DNA from: Bacteroidota bacterium
GTDB taxonomy: Bacteria > Bacteroidota > Bacteroidia > Cytophagales > Cyclobacteriaceae
Length of the DNA: 6,076 bases
Direction: 5' to 3'
NCBI GenBank assembly: GCA_023417955.1
Contig: JAEZDW010000006.1
Coordinates: 1 to 6,076 of the forward strand
This document shows, in pieces, positions 4,347 to 6,076 of this stretch; positions within the stretch are counted from its first letter, which is position 1; each line of letters opens with the position of its first letter. Both the position numbers and the translations under genes were made by a program. The notes beneath the pieces were generated by a model. It made no database searches and had not been told where the DNA came from. It was given only the letters and a program-made list of their open reading frames with translations.

Positions 4347-6076
4347 TTATAGTGTTACCTCACCGGTAAGTTTTATATCCCGGGATGAGCTTCCAACCAG
4401 GATCGTGAACTTTCCAGGTTCAAGTACCCACTGTTTCTTTGAATCATCATAGTACATGAACGCCTCCTTGTCAAGTGTGAGTTCAACTTTGGTCGACGCT
4501 CCCGGATCCAGAAAGACTTTTTTGAATCCTTTTAATTCCTTGTCAGGACGTGGTAGCGCAGCTTCATCATCACGCACATATACCTGCACCACTTCAGCAC
4601 CCGTCATCCGACCGGTATTTTTTACTGTCAACGATATCGTTACTGATTCCCCATTCTCTGCGACGCCCAGGTCAGTCATTTCAAATGTCGTGTATGAAAG
4701 TCCATGTCCGAACGGGAAAAGAGGTTCTACATTTTTGGTATCGAAATACCTGTATCCAACAAGTATTCCCTCATTATAACGAACTACACCATTCTGTCCG
4801 GGATATTCACCAATAGCATGAGCCGGACTGTCTTCAAGTTTTTTCGGGAATGTCATTGGCAGTTTTCCCGAAGGATTGACTTTCCCGAAGATAACATCGG
4901 CCAGTGCGGCCCCGCCTTCCATTCCGGGATACCACGCCTGAATGATCGCCTTTGCATTCCTGTCCCAGCCCGACATATCTGTTGCGGCTCCACCATAGAG
5001 GATTACGACGTTATTCGCATTTGCCTTTTGCACTTCACTGATCAAACGATCCTGACCAAAAGGAAGATTCATCGAAGGTTTGTCCAGACTTTCCGAATCG
5101 TATGCGTTGTCGTTCCACGCATCTGAATAGCCGTGGATCCACCCGCCAATGTAAACAACCATATCTGAACCTGATGCAAGATTCACCGCTTCGCGCATGA
5201 GTTTTTCATCCACTTTACCATCTTTCGAAATGACGTAGCCCGGCGCATATAATATTTTGGTGTTCTCATCGGCAGCTGCGCGGATTCCTTCAAGAGCAGT
5301 GATTTCATACTTGGCATTCACTTGAGAACTACCGCCGGCACCTGCATGTTTGTGATCTGCATTCGCTCCGATTATTGCTATGCTCCTTACGTTGCCTTTT
5401 AATGGCAGCACACCGTCATTCTTGAGGAGAACGATCCCCTCTTCAGCAACCTTCCTTGCTGTTTGTTGATGCTCTTTTGTATTAAGCGCACCTTCCGGGC
5501 GTTTGCCAAACATATGAGTCTTGAACATTATCCGGAGAATGCGTCTCACCTTGTCGTCAATCAGTTCCTCTTTGACTGCCCCCGAACGCACAAGGGCGAT
5601 CACCGTATCACCCATGTAAAACTTTCCGTAGTCGGGTTTTGGCCCAAGAGCAAGGTCAGTACCCATTTCGAGATCAGTTCCATTTGTAATGGCCTCCATC
5701 GTATTTTGCACGGCACCCCAATCGCTCATCAGCACACCTTTGAATCTCCACTCCCCCTTGAGTATCGTGTTGACGAGATATTCATTGTGTGTTGCGAACT
5801 GACCGCGAAACCTGTTATAAGCGCCCATGACGGTATTTGCATCAGCCTCAACAACGGCTGCCCTGAACGCGGGAAGGTATATCTCGCGAAGTGCACGCTC
5901 ATCCATCTCCACATTGATCGAGTTGCGTTCAATTTCCTGGTTGTTTGCCGCATAGTGTTTTACACTCGTTGATACCCCCTGTTCCTGCACACCCTTTACA
6001 TACCCCACAACCATCCTCGACGTCAGGAACGGATCCTCACTCAGGTATTCAAAATTCCGACCGTTCAACGGGGTAC
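4347..6076 (-). CDS. Glycoside hydrolase family 3 beta-glucosidase, C-terminal part, N-terminus beyond right edge
   Basis: The frame is open to the right edge. The codon at 6068-6066 is TTG (Leu) inside the conserved stretch TPLNGRNFEYLSEDP, so it is not a start; I number that Leu as 1. About 170 N-terminal residues, including any signal peptide, are missing. Residues 1-190 are the end of the GH3 N-terminal (beta/alpha) domain: KHYAANNQE (37-45) and GVLMSDWGA (111-119), with D116 the expected nucleophile. Residues about 213-440 are the GH3 C-terminal domain, with GAGGSSQVNAKYEITALEGI (243-262). E326 in YDSESLDKPSMNLPFGQ is the likely acid/base. The fibronectin III-like domain (PF14310) is at about 490-560, after VEPLFPFGHGLSYTTFE (447-463). 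No PA14 insertion is present. The family releases terminal beta-linked sugars, usually glucose or xylose, from oligosaccharides; the exact substrate and location cannot be read here. The sequence resembles BglX and clostridial BglB types, and I do not choose between them. A strong terminator follows, so the gene ends its transcription unit. Confidence 0.93.
   Translation of the reverse strand, partial: TPLNGRNFEYLSEDPFLTSRMVVGYVKGVQEQGVSTSVKHYAANNQEIERNSINVEMDERALREIYLPAFRAAVVEADANTVMGAYNRFRGQFATHNEYLVNTILKGEWRFKGVLMSDWGAVQNTMEAITNGTDLEMGTDLALGPKPDYGKFYMGDTVIALVRSGAVKEELIDDKVRRILRIMFKTHMFGKRPEGALNTKEHQQTARKVAEEGIVLLKNDGVLPLKGNVRSIAIIGANADHKHAGAGGSSQVNAKYEITALEGIRAAADENTKILYAPGYVISKDGKVDEKLMREAVNLASGSDMVVYIGGWIHGYSDAWNDNAYDSESLDKPSMNLPFGQDRLISEVQKANANNVVILYGGAATDMSGWDRNAKAIIQAWYPGMEGGAALADVIFGKVNPSGKLPMTFPKKLEDSPAHAIGEYPGQNGVVRYNEGILVGYRYFDTKNVEPLFPFGHGLSYTTFEMTDLGVAENGESVTISLTVKNTGRMTGAEVVQVYVRDDEAALPRPDKELKGFKKVFLDPGASTKVELTLDKEAFMYYDDSKKQWVLEPGKFTILVGSSSRDIKLTGEVTL

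Noticed and set aside
4704..5126. A 140-codon plus-strand open frame opposite the GH3 gene
   Set aside because: Same reason: it is a mirror of the GH3 C-terminal domain, with no family-like sequence.
5463..5972. A 169-codon plus-strand open frame opposite the GH3 gene
   Set aside because: It is fully antisense to a conserved GH3 region, its translation is Cys/His/Arg-rich with no recognisable domain, and the minus strand explains the bases.
1..6076. Search for CRISPR arrays, tRNAs, insertion sequence ends, phage or defence genes
   Set aside because: No regularly spaced direct repeats, cloverleaf-like blocks, transposase motifs or phage/defence proteins were seen by eye.

Overview
The window looks like ordinary chromosomal DNA from a member of the Bacteroidota, probably Cytophagales-like. 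This rests on protein style: a TamB/DUF490 N-terminus of the Bacteroidota type, a NYN nuclease fused to an OST-HTH domain, a Tat-exported hydroxypyruvate-isomerase-like protein and a GH3 beta-glucosidase. Clear Shine-Dalgarno motifs are also absent upstream of the starts. The phylum call is an inference from recalled family features, not from a search. I see no insertion sequence, integrase, CRISPR array, tRNA or rRNA.

Layout, left to right. Positions 1-1086 (minus) hold the first 362 codons of a TamB-like envelope protein that runs off the left edge. A 213-base divergent spacer (1087-1299) follows, with candidate promoters in both directions and two small inverted repeats. An AI-2E-family (PerM-like) membrane protein lies on plus (1300-2424). 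It converges, with only 16 bases between stop codons, on a minus-strand block: a Tat-exported TIM-barrel isomerase (2441-3340) preceded by a NYN + OST-HTH predicted ribonuclease (3432-4229). A strong intrinsic terminator (4296-4320) with a C(UUCG)G loop separates these two from a GH3 beta-glucosidase (4347 to the right edge), whose N-terminus is outside the window.

How the genes relate. The terminator suggests that the NYN and isomerase genes form their own short transcription unit instead of being an extension of the GH3 unit. The GH3 enzyme and the isomerase could both serve carbohydrate breakdown in the envelope, but nothing in the sequence ties them together. TamB and the AI-2E protein are both envelope proteins sharing a divergent control region.

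Start codons were revised where the longest frame begins at a rare codon. The AI-2E protein starts at ATG 1300, not TTG 1216, since a promoter-like sequence lies inside the extension. The isomerase starts at ATG 3340, not GTG 3391, which gives a compact Tat signal. The NYN protein starts at ATG 4229 or 4235, not TTG 4277. I found no convincing undescribed multi-gene system. The least understood items are the NYN/OST-HTH protein and the exported isomerase.
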